Shown piece after piece: positions 35,344 through 46,023 of a stretch of 64,000 bases of DNA; the first letter of the stretch is position 1; each line of letters starts with the position of its first letter. Under the pieces are notes generated by a model. That model saw only the letters and a program-made list of their open reading frames with translations, made no database searches and was not told where the DNA came from. Source of the DNA: Bacteroidaceae bacterium (GTDB taxonomy: Bacteria > Bacteroidota > Bacteroidia > Bacteroidales > Bacteroidaceae); contig CABIVS010000004.1 in assembly GCA_902362375.1 (NCBI GenBank), positions 239,304 to 303,303 on the forward strand. Direction: 5' to 3'. A program made the position numbers and the translations under genes.

Positions 35344-37719
35344 TTATTCAGAACAATGAGGCGGATTTTCCACTCCCCATTTCTCATTCGGTTGATTTCC
35401 CATTGTGAGTTTCAATGTCCCACCTTTATAGAGTTCATCCCGGTACAACCAACACTGTTCCAATGGCTTGCCATTCAGCGTAGCCGACTGTACATAATAT
35501 GCGTCCGGTGTATTACCCGTCGTTTCAATTACAAACTTTTTTCCTGTTGCATTCACCGGACTCAGTTTGATTTCAATCTTATCAAACAATGGACTACCCA
35601 TCTGGAAAGTCGGCCGTTCACAAGAACCACCCTGTACATCGAACAATCCCATTGCTGCCATCACATACCAGGCTCCTAACTGTCCCTGGTCTTCATCCTG
35701 ACCGTAACCATAACCATGTTCTCCATTTGTTCCATAAAACTCATCACAGATCAAACGCGTCCATTTCTGCGTCAAGTAAGGTTTACCGGAGAAATTAAAC
35801 AACCATGAAATATGAAGACTGGGCTGGTTTCCATGATTATAAGGGCTCTGTAAACCTGAGAAAGCATTTACTACTTTTCCACCACCAAAGATCGACTTAC
35901 GGGCTTCTGTGAAGATAGAATCCAACCGGTTGTTAAACTCATCTTTTCCGACTTTTTCAATCAAACTAGCCGGATTCTGCGGTACAAAGAAAGTATATTG
36001 CATCGCATTTCCTTCCTGAAAACCTCTCCATGATTCCAATGGATTAAAGTCATCAATAAACTCACCATTGGGTACTCTCGGACGAATCATCTTCAGCGAA
36101 TCATCAAACAACTTTTCCCAACCTGCAGAAAGTTCCATCAAACGCTTATAATCTTCCGTACGCCCCAAAGCTTTGGCCCATTGAGCCACTGCATAAGCAC
36201 TAAAACTGTATTCCAATGTGTGAGATACGGAGAAGCTCGAACCTTCCGGATGTGTACCGAAATGAACACTGTTCTCATAAGGCACATACCCTCTTTCTAC
36301 AAACTGTTTCACATCCATCTTACCTGCCCCTTCAATGCGGCCTTCCCAGCCTAATTCATTCTTCAAGGCTGCCTGATAAGCTGTTTCCACATCAAAGTTA
36401 CGAATTCCACTATTATAAGCACCCGCTAAAGTGATGCTCACCATATTGGTTCCCACTCCGGAAACATACTTGCTGGTAGCAATACCATCCCCTAGCCAAC
36501 CGGCATCCTTATACACCAGCAACTGACTGTTTACAAAGTCATTATAGTATTCTGGATATGCCAATGCCCAAAGAGAAGTCAGATTCCAATAAGCTCCCCA
36601 AACCGCATCCGTATTATAGTGATTATATTCCGGTTTACCATCCTTAGTCAAAGGTATCTGACCGATGGTACCGTCATTTTTAGGATAAGCTCCGTTGACA
36701 TCGCTGGCAAGCCCTCTACCCAATAATGCATGATACAACCCGGTATAGAATTTGATTTTACTATCTTCCGTACCTCCGGAAACCAAGATACGGCTCAAAG
36801 ACTCATTCCATTTATCCGTAGTCGCTTTCATAGCCTCATCAAAAGTCAAGTCTTTCGCCTCCGATTCCAAATTCACTTTCGCATTTTCTATGGAAGTATA
36901 AGATAAACCTATTTTTACATTGACTATCTCGTTTTTCTTTGTTTTATAATTCAGGCACATGATAGCACCCGGCCCTTTTATTTCATTACGAGCCATCAAA
37001 GCACTATCTTGATAGAAAACTTCGACAGATTCCGGCACACGGTCCAATTTAGCATAAAAATACATGGTAACCGAAGCACCCGCCTGATACTTCTTCACAT
37101 ATTCCGGTTCTGTAATTACATACCCTTCGATAGTATTTCCATCTACCTGTTTGATGTACGCATCACGCACAGCTCCACTTTCTCCCTGGCGATTGCCGAT
37201 ATTAAACAATATATGAGCATTCTCCGATTCCGGGAATGTATAACGTTGGAATCCGACACGAGCCGTAGCAGTAAGTTCAGCCTTTACCTGATAATCCTTT
37301 AATAACACAGAATAATATCCCGGACGTGCAGTTTCATCTTTCTTATCAAAGCGGGAACGGAAACCTTTATCCGGTTCTTCCAGCTTTCCGGAGTTTGTTT
37401 TCACTTCTCCCGTAACAGGCATCAGTGAAATTCCTCCTATCTGAAACTCGTGCAGGCAGGGAAAACCATCAATAGAAGTATGACCGTCCTCATAACCTAC
37501 AGCCTCCCAACCTTGATTATTTCCGTACGTGCCGTTTGTAGATGCACCCAGCTTAGCTAAACCGAAAGGTTCGGCAGCCGGAGTATAGAAAAACCACCGA
37601 CTATGAACCGTACCAATATTCGGATTCACATACTCTACCAGATTGGGACGATCAGGTGTTTTGCACCCTACGATACCTGCCAGAATCAACAGGCTACCTA
37701 TCCATTTCAATTTCATCAT
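35344..37719 (-). CDS. GH92 exo-alpha-mannosidase lipoprotein (divergent)
   Basis: 791 aa, lipoprotein signal (LILAGIVGC, then KTPDRPN; no surface signal, so periplasmic). Calcium-dependent GH92 enzymes remove terminal alpha-mannose. The N-terminus EYVNPNIGTVHSRWFFYTPAAEPFGLAKLGAST aligns with the GH92 start, but lacks the usual HTFPGA; TDAVWGAYWNLTSLWAL and MQYTFFVPQ are present; the catalytic block reads YGQDEDQGQLGAWYVMAAMGLF where most members have GNEDCGQMSAWYVF. These changes place it in a divergent subgroup, perhaps with another linkage preference. It overlaps the second GH76 gene by 4 bp. Confidence 0.85.
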   Translation of the reverse strand: MMKLKWIGSLLILAGIVGCKTPDRPNLVEYVNPNIGTVHSRWFFYTPAAEPFGLAKLGASTNGTYGNNQGWEAVGYEDGHTSIDGFPCLHEFQIGGISLMPVTGEVKTNSGKLEEPDKGFRSRFDKKDETARPGYYSVLLKDYQVKAELTATARVGFQRYTFPESENAHILFNIGNRQGESGAVRDAYIKQVDGNTIEGYVITEPEYVKKYQAGASVTMYFYAKLDRVPESVEVFYQDSALMARNEIKGPGAIMCLNYKTKKNEIVNVKIGLSYTSIENAKVNLESEAKDLTFDEAMKATTDKWNESLSRILVSGGTEDSKIKFYTGLYHALLGRGLASDVNGAYPKNDGTIGQIPLTKDGKPEYNHYNTDAVWGAYWNLTSLWALAYPEYYNDFVNSQLLVYKDAGWLGDGIATSKYVSGVGTNMVSITLAGAYNSGIRNFDVETAYQAALKNELGWEGRIEGAGKMDVKQFVERGYVPYENSVHFGTHPEGSSFSVSHTLEYSFSAYAVAQWAKALGRTEDYKRLMELSAGWEKLFDDSLKMIRPRVPNGEFIDDFNPLESWRGFQEGNAMQYTFFVPQNPASLIEKVGKDEFNNRLDSIFTEARKSIFGGGKVVNAFSGLQSPYNHGNQPSLHISWLFNFSGKPYLTQKWTRLICDEFYGTNGEHGYGYGQDEDQGQLGAWYVMAAMGLFDVQGGSCERPTFQMGSPLFDKIEIKLSPVNATGKKFVIETTGNTPDAYYVQSATLNGKPLEQCWLYRDELYKGGTLKLTMGNQPNEKWGVENPPHCSE

Positions 37720-38915
37720 TTATTTATTTTTTCTGTTTTAACTTCTCCTTTAATCATCGCCACACGTGCATAATATTCAGGCACACACGAAGCATCCAAC
37801 AACCATTTCGGGCGGCGTTTTTCATCAGTCCGCCCTGTCCAGTCATGATACATCAATCCGGCCTGATCGCGGGCATGATCCCAAGCATAATCCAACCCTT
37901 TTATCATTGTATCCACATATTTTGGATCTCCCGTAACATTGTACAGATCGTGATATCCTCTGAACAAGACCAAATTAAACCAAGGCAAATCGGCAATATA
38001 GGGAATACCTTCTTCCGTGTATTTAAAGAACACTTTGTAACTTCCCTCTGCTAAAAATTTAGCATTATCCAGATACGCCTGTTCACCTGTATAATTATAT
38101 AAAGCTACAGCTGCTTGCAGCAAAGTACCTGTATTGTAAGTATACAAATCCGGGCATACAGCCGAAGTCGTCGTAAGCCATGAGTTCCAGACCACTCCCC
38201 TTTCAGGATCTTTCAGATATTTATCAATCCAATGATAGAATTTCTTTCCTACCTCCAGATAGTAATTGTCTTTAGTCGCTTCATACAGTTTTAAAGCCAA
38301 CACCATCGCTTTTCCATTAGAGCAGGCTGGTTTCTGATCCTTCACTCCTTCCAGCCAGGAAACAGCCCCTTCAAAGTTCTCATCCCAACCACTTAAAATA
38401 AAGGTCAATACCTGTTTCGCCTTCTCCAGATAATGAGGATTTTTAGTTACCAGATAAGAATCAATGTAATCAATACCTACCAAACCATTATCGTCATAAT
38501 AACGGTCTACCTTCCCAAATTGAACAGGGTAAGCCTGATAACCGAAAGGAACGCGTGTTGTATCATAATAATGTTCCATCGCCATCACCATCGAATCAAC
38601 ATAAACTGTATATTTCTCCGGTTCGATGGCAGCCATCAATACTGCTGAAGAAAAGACACCACTCATAGGCCACAGGTAAGAAACCTCTTGTGCCTGTCGG
38701 GTAGAATCATTAAAATAAGTCAGATCAGGACGATGACTACCGGGATAATATTCAGAGAAGAGACCGTATTTGGGAACCCGATAGAGTTCCCAGACACGTT
38801 GAAACATTTCTTCCGCCTTATCTTTGTTCGGAGTCACTTGGAGCTCTCCTGCACAAGAGAATAGCATGGATACCGCTGATACAAATAAAACTATATTTCT
38901 AATTTTACCATTCAT
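37716..38915 (-). CDS. GH76 endo-alpha-1,6-mannanase (second copy, periplasmic type)
   Basis: 399 aa with lipobox (VSMLFSC, then AGELQVTP, without an acidic run). An alpha-barrel of helical repeats; the catalytic Asp-Asp pair lies in DRYYDDNGLVGIDYIDSY, and YNTGTLLQAAVALYNYTG and YHDWTG are family blocks. GH76 enzymes cut the alpha-1,6-mannan backbone of yeast-type mannan. It starts 3 bp after the first GH76 gene. Different lipoprotein signals in the two copies suggest one acts outside and one inside the outer membrane. Confidence 0.9.
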   Translation of the reverse strand: MNGKIRNIVLFVSAVSMLFSCAGELQVTPNKDKAEEMFQRVWELYRVPKYGLFSEYYPGSHRPDLTYFNDSTRQAQEVSYLWPMSGVFSSAVLMAAIEPEKYTVYVDSMVMAMEHYYDTTRVPFGYQAYPVQFGKVDRYYDDNGLVGIDYIDSYLVTKNPHYLEKAKQVLTFILSGWDENFEGAVSWLEGVKDQKPACSNGKAMVLALKLYEATKDNYYLEVGKKFYHWIDKYLKDPERGVVWNSWLTTTSAVCPDLYTYNTGTLLQAAVALYNYTGEQAYLDNAKFLAEGSYKVFFKYTEEGIPYIADLPWFNLVLFRGYHDLYNVTGDPKYVDTMIKGLDYAWDHARDQAGLMYHDWTGRTDEKRRPKWLLDASCVPEYYARVAMIKGEVKTEKINK

Positions 38916-38918
38916 ACA

Positions 38919-40145
38919 CTATTCTTCCGTCACAGTTTCTCCTTTATACAAAGCTATAATTCCCAGAGATTCTAGTGCAGCATCCTGCATCAACAACTGT
39001 TCAGCCCGTTTCGGGTCTGTTCCGGTCCAATCTTCATAAAACAGTCCGCTTGACAAACGAGCATTCTCGTATGCATAATCCAAGAAGTTGATGAATGTTT
39101 TAATATAATTACCTGCATTTTTGTAATAAGGTTCAATATCAATAAATGCACGAATCAATTTGGTTGTAAACCACGGGTCATGATCGGGATAAGCCAGAGC
39201 CAGTCCGTTAAGCGGACGTACAAAATAATTATATGCACCATCAGAAGAAGCAATGGCACTATCCAGATAGGTCTGTTCACCCGTTATCTTGTACAAACGG
39301 ACTCCATTAGAAATCATTACACCAGTATTGTAAGTCCATTTTGTTTTATTAATAGATCCGTCTGCTTGTTTATCATTCCAGTAGCAACCATCTTCCGGAT
39401 CACGCAGATTATTCAACGTCCAAGCATATAAACGTTTTGCCAAAGCCAAAACATCTGCTTTTTCTTCTTGGGGACATACTGAATAATATTCAAGTAAGAA
39501 TAGTGTTGCATATCCATTGGCACACGTAGGCTTATTAGAATCACCAACTCCCTGCTGTCCCTTCTGATCCTCATTCCACCAAAGACCTCCTCCAAATGTA
39601 TCATCTTCACCTTCTTGCAAAAATGCTACGATTCTTTTTGCCTTTGTCAAATAGTCTTGATTATTTAACAAATTAAAAGCCTCTACCAATTCAATCCCTA
39701 CAATAGAGTTATCATCATAAAAACGCGTTCCACTACCAGTAGTACCATTAGTTTGAGAACCATAACCACCCACAGTTCCATCGGAAGTTGAATAATAAAC
39801 TTCAAAGCGATCAACCATAGTTTCATAATTCACATCATAACCTAAAGCATGCAAAGCTGCGACTCCTGATACCAGTCCGTCATACGGCCATAAAAAAGAA
39901 GCCGAGTTATCACCATCTTTCTTGGGATAATTTTCATTATACAATCCTTCTGTCGCTCCGCTATTGATCCGGTAGCACTGATTAATCAAATCAAACTGCT
40001 CTTTAGCGCGTTTATGATAAACGACTTCCTCTCCGGGTTCTGATGGAGTGATCGGTGTAGGCGGAATATATTTCTCTACGTCATCTCCGGCACAGGAGAA
40101 TAATAGCGCCGGAAGAATAGCTAAAATAGTCTTTATCTTTTTCAT
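38919..40145 (-). CDS. GH76 endo-alpha-1,6-mannanase (first copy, surface type)
   Basis: 408 aa. Lipoprotein signal (LPALLFSC) followed by AGDDVEK, an acidic start that favours surface location, then a Pro-rich spacer. Catalytic pair in TRFYDDNSIVGIELVEAF; YNTGVMISNGVRLYKITG and YEDWTG match the other copy, so they are paralogues. It lies 12 bp after the SusE-like gene. A surface endo-mannanase would feed oligosaccharides to the SusCD pair. Confidence 0.9.
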   Translation of the reverse strand: MKKIKTILAILPALLFSCAGDDVEKYIPPTPITPSEPGEEVVYHKRAKEQFDLINQCYRINSGATEGLYNENYPKKDGDNSASFLWPYDGLVSGVAALHALGYDVNYETMVDRFEVYYSTSDGTVGGYGSQTNGTTGSGTRFYDDNSIVGIELVEAFNLLNNQDYLTKAKRIVAFLQEGEDDTFGGGLWWNEDQKGQQGVGDSNKPTCANGYATLFLLEYYSVCPQEEKADVLALAKRLYAWTLNNLRDPEDGCYWNDKQADGSINKTKWTYNTGVMISNGVRLYKITGEQTYLDSAIASSDGAYNYFVRPLNGLALAYPDHDPWFTTKLIRAFIDIEPYYKNAGNYIKTFINFLDYAYENARLSSGLFYEDWTGTDPKRAEQLLMQDAALESLGIIALYKGETVTEE

Positions 40146-40157
40146 AACTTAGTTTTA

Positions 40158-41291
40158 TTAATTAATCGGAGTCACATTAGTAAATGTATGTATCATCAAT
40201 CCATCCGCATTCGTATCGATAGTAATAGTCGCGTGCGTATAATCCAGACTACCTTTCATTTTCCAAAGGTGTTCCCATTGACTCCATTGGAACTCGTACA
40301 AAGCATAGAAAGAAGAGGGTTCTCCACCTACCGGACGTTCGGCACTTACGCCATCACCTCTACCCCAACACATAGTTCCATCATTCACTTGAGCCAAAAA
40401 GTAATAACGTTCCTCTATCCAACCAAAAGGAGGATTAGTTTCCGGTTTTGCCGGATCATAAAAACGAATATCGCCCTCTCCTACAAATTTACCATTACCA
40501 ACATATTGCAGTACAGCTATATCAGCAAATGTCGCTCCCCAGACACAACGGACAGAAGAACCGATTTTTTCTATTGTCATGGCCATTGTATTAAAGTTCA
40601 CAGTCAGACGAGTTACTTCTTCAGAAGCAGTTACTACCGTTTCTCCATCCCCTTCTCTTAACTTCGAACTATCATCAATATAATAGCTGAATGCTTCACC
40701 TGTAATAGCAGACTTGAATGATATATTTCCTGCAGACAATTTTGTATAAATCTGGAAAACTCCCTCTTCTACACAACGGAACGGAATTCCGCCTCGTCCA
40801 CCATTCTCCGTAGCCGAACCATACAAATACAATTCCGCCGGGATATTGTCAATTCCCTCTCCACGAGTTACTGTGATAGTAGCCACCTTGTCTGTTCTTT
40901 TCACCACTCCCCCTTTCGAGGCAGTAACTGTCCATTTAATGTCTCCTGTTTCTTGGGGATAAATACCTGCATTTCTCGCTATTATATTAATAGCCGCATG
41001 AGTAATCGACAAACTTGGATTAGCTCCCAAATCACTTTTCATTGTAGCCAGCGGTTTTGAAAAGTCTCCGTCTGCCTTGTCAAACAAAACCTCGTACAAT
41101 ACAATTCCGCCGTCTGTCGCACCACCTCCGGACCACGACAGCACAACAGGCACTGAAGATGACACATCCAACTGGATAGAGGCAGGGGAATTCAATTCTG
41201 TAGGGACTGTAAAATCCGCATTCAATTCATAATCTTCCTGACAGGATACCATTGCCAGAAATACTGAACATATTAATAATATCTTTTTCAT
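40158..41291 (-). CDS. SusE/SusF-like surface glycan-binding lipoprotein
   Basis: 377 aa from the ATG at 41291, where a lipoprotein signal begins (MKKILLICSVFLAMVSC, then QEDYELN, acidic). An upstream in-frame ATG at 41327 overlaps susD and gives no signal peptide at the right place. Residues 25-130 are an SusE N-terminal Ig-like domain (SIQLDVSSSVPVVLSWSGGGATDGGIVLYEVLFDKADGDF), followed by two beta-sandwich carbohydrate-binding-like modules (ELYLYGSATENGGRGGIPF; FNTMAMTIEKIGSS; FKWSQWEH-like FQWSQWEHLWKMKG). Probably binds mannan at the cell surface. Confidence 0.8.
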   Translation of the reverse strand: MKKILLICSVFLAMVSCQEDYELNADFTVPTELNSPASIQLDVSSSVPVVLSWSGGGATDGGIVLYEVLFDKADGDFSKPLATMKSDLGANPSLSITHAAINIIARNAGIYPQETGDIKWTVTASKGGVVKRTDKVATITVTRGEGIDNIPAELYLYGSATENGGRGGIPFRCVEEGVFQIYTKLSAGNISFKSAITGEAFSYYIDDSSKLREGDGETVVTASEEVTRLTVNFNTMAMTIEKIGSSVRCVWGATFADIAVLQYVGNGKFVGEGDIRFYDPAKPETNPPFGWIEERYYFLAQVNDGTMCWGRGDGVSAERPVGGEPSSFYALYEFQWSQWEHLWKMKGSLDYTHATITIDTNADGLMIHTFTNVTPIN

Positions 41292-41320
41292 AATCGTTCC
41301 TTTTTGAGTCGTTAAACCAA

Positions 41321-42928
41321 TTACCAATTCGGATTCTGCACCAAATTACCATTCAAGTCACGTTCAGCCTGTGGTATAGGCCACAAATAATGTCTATTTG
41401 CATTAAAGGCTCTGTTTTCAACCCGAACGTATCCGTTATCCGTGCCTACCACTTCATTCGTCTTCAATCCGTGACACCATCCGTTCAATACATCATCCGC
41501 AATTCTCCAACGGATAATATCCTTATGACGATGCCCCTCCAATGCCAGTTCCGAACGACGTTCATTCCGTACAATCTCAATCAGTTTATCTTTAGAAGCT
41601 CCTTCCGGGAATTCCACTGCTGAAGCAAGTGTAAATCCGGCTCTATCACGAATTGATTTAATAGTTGCATCCCAAGCCGTCTTATCCAGTTCACCTAACT
41701 CTGCCAACGCTTCCGCATTCATCAATAGAATATCAGCATAACGAATCAAAATCGGATTCAAACCGGAATAAAGAGTAGCACGATACGTATTATCCCAGTA
41801 TTTCTTGATATAATAACCGGTAGCCGAACAATCCGAACCTACACCGTATCCATCTTTACCTTCCCCTTTCTCACAGTTGATTTCGACTTCTGTTCCGTCA
41901 ACCAACGTATATGAGTTTCCGGTATACATCACTGTTGCTTTCAAACGCGGGTCACGATTAGCATACGGATGAGTCTCATCAAACGATGTTCCTGTTTCTT
42001 TGATTGTCTTTCCATCCAACATGATATAGCTGTCTACCAATTCCTGCAAAGGAGAAAGCTGGGAATATCCCCCCAATGAAGGTGGCAGGAAAGCATACAT
42101 CATCTGATGTTCACGACTGGTCGGACGATACTGTGCATCCAGAATTACTTCTGAATTATATTCATTGGCAATTTCAAACAGTCCTGCATAACTGCCAAAG
42201 AGCTTAAATCCTCCCTCCGTCATAATGGTAGACGTGATATTTTTCACTTGCATCCAGTTACCTTCGAATAGATAGATTTTAGCTTTGATAGCCATTGCTG
42301 CCCAACGGGTGATCCGTCCTTTATTATCCGCATCATAAGAAGTCGGCAAATAATTACCGTTAATCACTTCATCCAAATCCGCCAGCATATTAGCAATGAC
42401 AGTAGCTCTGTCAGTACGTGCGATAGACATACTTTCCTTAATAGAAAGCACTTTCGTTGTATAAGGCACATCTCCGAACTTCGTATACAATTCATAATAA
42501 TTATAAGCACGGAGTACTTTAGCCTCACCGATATAACGTTTCTTCAAATCCGTGTCCAAATCCGGTACACGATCAATATTCTCCAATAGTTCATTACACA
42601 TACGGATACCCGTATAACGTCCGTCCCATACCTTTTTCACATAAGAGTCTGCTGTAGAATATGAGCCATTGCCAATGTTTTGTGTAAAATCATTGGGTTG
42701 TTTGGTGTATGCATTGTCCGTCATAGCTTCACTGTAAAGCTGTTCGTCCATATTTCCCAAATATGTATAGCAAGTATTCAACGCCTTGACAGCTGCTTCA
42801 GGATCTTCTTCCCAATAGGTCAAGTCCGTTTCTCTGTCATACGGTGCCGTATCCAAGTCAACACAAGAGGCACCGCCCACTACCAAAACAGCAGATAAAA
42901 TCAAATTCTTTATAGTTGTTTTCATCAC
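41321..42928 (-). CDS. SusD-like glycan-binding lipoprotein
   Basis: 535 aa, RagB/SusD family. Lipoprotein signal (VLVVGGASC, VDLDTAPYDRETD). TPR-like helices: GEAKVLRAYNYYELYTKFGDVPYTT, RADILLMNAEALAELG, NERRSELALEGHRHKDIIRW and the C-terminal RHYLWPIPQAERDLNGNLVQNPNW, all typical. It forms the lid of the SusC channel; it starts 8 bp after susC. Confidence 0.94.
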   Translation of the reverse strand: MMKTTIKNLILSAVLVVGGASCVDLDTAPYDRETDLTYWEEDPEAAVKALNTCYTYLGNMDEQLYSEAMTDNAYTKQPNDFTQNIGNGSYSTADSYVKKVWDGRYTGIRMCNELLENIDRVPDLDTDLKKRYIGEAKVLRAYNYYELYTKFGDVPYTTKVLSIKESMSIARTDRATVIANMLADLDEVINGNYLPTSYDADNKGRITRWAAMAIKAKIYLFEGNWMQVKNITSTIMTEGGFKLFGSYAGLFEIANEYNSEVILDAQYRPTSREHQMMYAFLPPSLGGYSQLSPLQELVDSYIMLDGKTIKETGTSFDETHPYANRDPRLKATVMYTGNSYTLVDGTEVEINCEKGEGKDGYGVGSDCSATGYYIKKYWDNTYRATLYSGLNPILIRYADILLMNAEALAELGELDKTAWDATIKSIRDRAGFTLASAVEFPEGASKDKLIEIVRNERRSELALEGHRHKDIIRWRIADDVLNGWCHGLKTNEVVGTDNGYVRVENRAFNANRHYLWPIPQAERDLNGNLVQNPNW

Positions 42929-42936
42929 GGTACAGT

Positions 42937-45900
42937 TTAAAATTTAACATTAAGTCCAAATGAATATACTCTTGCCACAGGATAAGCACGACCACTGCCG
43001 TCTCCGGTATATTCCGGGTCCCATCCGCCTTTCATCTTTGTGAAAGTCAACGGGTTCTGCACGCTGGCAAAAATTCTCAAATTCTTGACATAGAGTTTTT
43101 TCATCCATTGCTGCGGGAAAGTATATCCGATCTGCGCATTTTTGAGACGCAAATATTTAGCGTCCTGAATCCAGAAATCTGATTTTGCAGCATTATTAGC
43201 AGATTCCGCTCCCATTGTCAGACGGGGATAAGTAGCATCCGGATTATTCGGAGTCCAACGATCCTGATGGAAATCCATTACCGGACCTTCATTATTATTA
43301 TGGAAAGCCTCAACAGATTCACCACGCATCCACTTATTACGTCTTCCCACTCCTTGCCACATCATAGAGAAATCAAATCCTTTATATTCCAGCCCATAAG
43401 TAAAGCCGAAAGTATATCTCGGAAAATCATTGCCTACGATAAAACGGTCATCATCCGGTTTAATCACACCATCGCCATTTTTATCCAGATAGCGGATATC
43501 TCCCGGTTTCGGTGTAATACCTTCCAAATGGGGTCCTTTCTGACATTCTTCCTCATTCTGGAAAAATCCGTCTGAACGATATGCGTAATAAGAATACAAA
43601 GGATAACCTTCCTTAATAATGGTCTGCACATCGGAACCACCGATAATCTCTGTGCCGCGCGTATCTATTACTTCATTAAAGCTATCTGAAATATTTCCGG
43701 CAAAGTTATGCACAACCGGACCGGTTTTCAGGCGATAATTCACAGACAGCTCCCATCCTCTTGTCTCTACCTTACCAGCATTCTGAATCGGCGCACCATT
43801 ACCAAACAGTCCGGGAACCGGTAAATTCACCAAAATATCTTTTGTACGGTTATTAAAGCAGTCAAAAGTAATATTCAAATCATTATTCAATAATCCCAAT
43901 TCAAAACCGATATTAGCCATACGGGTAGTTTCCCACTTCAGGTCGGGATTTGCAGAAGCAAATTCAGCCGTCTGCGCCAGCTTGTCGCCGAAACTGATAC
44001 CGTTCTTTACAGACACCGTCTGCATATATTGATAAGCACCAATACGGTTATTACCTACCAATCCCCAAGAACCTCTGATTTTCAGAGAAGGAACATACGG
44101 TTTCAATACAGACCAAAAATTTTCTTCCGAAATACGCCATCCTGCAGAGAAAGAAGGGAAGACTCCCGAACGGTTTCCTTTAGCAAAATAAGAAGAGTAG
44201 TCATTACGGATATTAAATTCCAGCAAATATTTCTCATCATAATTGTAAGTGGCTCTTGCAAAACCGGAATAGATAGCCCAGTCACTTGCCGAGCCAGTAT
44301 TGCTTACCTTATCACCACTCAAATCACCTACAAAAATGTCGTATTTAGAATCTTCCGTCAAGCGACTGGTAGAGAATTGTTTTTCAGAGAAACCCTCATA
44401 AGCATAACCCAGTAATCCACCGATAGAGTGCTTTCCTATCTTCGTATTATAAGTCACCATCAGATTGGTAGTAATATTCTTAGAGCGGTAGAATTGTTCG
44501 GTCAACTTGTTTTCCGAATCTCCCGTACCTTCAAAAGCTTTCCGGTTTTCATGCAATTTATTATTCCACACGCGTCCACCAGCACTTCCTATCAGTTTCA
44601 ATCCTTTATATACTTCCCATTCGGCTTGTATAGTTCCCAACAATTCGTCGTTTACATTCTGGCGATAACCACCTTCTTCCAAACGTTGCAAACCGTTTGA
44701 GTTACTTCCGGCAGGATAATTATAACTGCCATCTTCATTTTTAATCGGATAAATCGGCGGCATACGGTTTGCCTGCTCGATAATCCATTCCGTCCAGTAA
44801 GCATGTTCTTTAATGTCATTACGGGCAAACTGTGAAGTCAGATTCAACGTAAAATTCTTCGTCACCTTATGGCTTACATTCAAACGGGCATTGTAGCGTT
44901 TGTAGCCATAATCCGGTCCCTTGAACATACTGCTCTGATCTAAATATCCCAGAGAAGCCATATAAGACAGCTGGTCATTTCCTCCTGTCATTGAAACGCT
45001 GTGTGAGCTTTGAGGAGAATTGCGGTTATACAGTTCTTTCACCCAATTCACGTTCGGACCGCCATTTCGATATTGTGCAATCTGTTCGGGAGTGAATTTT
45101 GCCGATCTTCCCGAATTAACAGCCGCTTCATTATATAATTCCGCGTATACCCATGAATCCGCAATTTTAGGCAGTGAGGTAGGTTGCTGAACACCATACA
45201 TAAAATCATAAGAGATTTCTACCTTACCGGCTTTTCCTTTCTTTGTAGTTACAAGCACTACACCATTGGAAGCGCGTGAACCGTAAATCGCTGTAGAAGA
45301 AGCATCTTTCAAAATAGAAACTTGTTCAATATCTGCCGGATTCAAATTAGCCAGCGATCCTTCAATTCCATCAATTATCACCAACGGATCATTATTATTC
45401 ATCGTATTCAATCCGCGGATGTTTATAGAAGGTACACTACCCGGTGTAGAAGTTCCCTGCTGGATAACCAAACCGGGAGTAGTTCCCTGCATAGCCTCCA
45501 AAACGTTGGCAATAGGTTTTCCTTCCAATTCGTCCGTTGAAAGAGAAGAAACAGCTCCTGTCAGATTCACTTTCTTCTGTACGCCGTAGCCCACTACTAC
45601 CACATCTTTCAACGCAACCACGTCCGACTTCAGCACCACATTAATCAATTTACGACCGTTCACCGGAACTTCCTGTGTTTCATATCCTATTGAGGAAACT
45701 ACCAATACCACTTTTGAAGTAACATTCAGTGTGAAATTTCCGTCCATATCCGTAGCTGTACCCGTAGATACCCCTTTCACCAGTACGGTAGCCCCAATCA
45801 CGGGTTCCCCGTCTGCCATTACTTTACCTTTCACTGTGATTGTATTAGATTGCGCATACAGTTGGGAACCAATAGTCACATTCATACAAACAATCAACAT

Positions 45901-45984
45901 AACAGCCAATAATTGCCAACTCGAAAACGCCGTTCTGAAAAGTCGGCGGGCAAATTGCGCGTTCAATAGATTAGATTGTTTCAT
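42937..45984 (-). CDS. SusC-like TonB-dependent oligosaccharide transporter
   Basis: 1015 aa. Signal peptide (to ...GSQLYAQ), CarboxypepD_reg-like domain (ITVKGKVMADGEPVIGATVLVKG, about 48-125), TonB box/plug (LKDVVVVGYGVQKKVNLTGAVSSL; SILKDASSTAIYGSRASNGVVLVTTKKG) and a 22-strand barrel ending in RVYSFGLNVKF. It imports oligosaccharides made by the surface GH76. It starts 39 bp after the kinase gene in the same orientation. Confidence 0.95.
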   Translation of the reverse strand: MKQSNLLNAQFARRLFRTAFSSWQLLAVMLIVCMNVTIGSQLYAQSNTITVKGKVMADGEPVIGATVLVKGVSTGTATDMDGNFTLNVTSKVVLVVSSIGYETQEVPVNGRKLINVVLKSDVVALKDVVVVGYGVQKKVNLTGAVSSLSTDELEGKPIANVLEAMQGTTPGLVIQQGTSTPGSVPSINIRGLNTMNNNDPLVIIDGIEGSLANLNPADIEQVSILKDASSTAIYGSRASNGVVLVTTKKGKAGKVEISYDFMYGVQQPTSLPKIADSWVYAELYNEAAVNSGRSAKFTPEQIAQYRNGGPNVNWVKELYNRNSPQSSHSVSMTGGNDQLSYMASLGYLDQSSMFKGPDYGYKRYNARLNVSHKVTKNFTLNLTSQFARNDIKEHAYWTEWIIEQANRMPPIYPIKNEDGSYNYPAGSNSNGLQRLEEGGYRQNVNDELLGTIQAEWEVYKGLKLIGSAGGRVWNNKLHENRKAFEGTGDSENKLTEQFYRSKNITTNLMVTYNTKIGKHSIGGLLGYAYEGFSEKQFSTSRLTEDSKYDIFVGDLSGDKVSNTGSASDWAIYSGFARATYNYDEKYLLEFNIRNDYSSYFAKGNRSGVFPSFSAGWRISEENFWSVLKPYVPSLKIRGSWGLVGNNRIGAYQYMQTVSVKNGISFGDKLAQTAEFASANPDLKWETTRMANIGFELGLLNNDLNITFDCFNNRTKDILVNLPVPGLFGNGAPIQNAGKVETRGWELSVNYRLKTGPVVHNFAGNISDSFNEVIDTRGTEIIGGSDVQTIIKEGYPLYSYYAYRSDGFFQNEEECQKGPHLEGITPKPGDIRYLDKNGDGVIKPDDDRFIVGNDFPRYTFGFTYGLEYKGFDFSMMWQGVGRRNKWMRGESVEAFHNNNEGPVMDFHQDRWTPNNPDATYPRLTMGAESANNAAKSDFWIQDAKYLRLKNAQIGYTFPQQWMKKLYVKNLRIFASVQNPLTFTKMKGGWDPEYTGDGSGRAYPVARVYSFGLNVKF

Positions 45985-46023
45985 AATATTTTATATTTGA
46001 ATTAATAGAAGAGTTATCATGTA

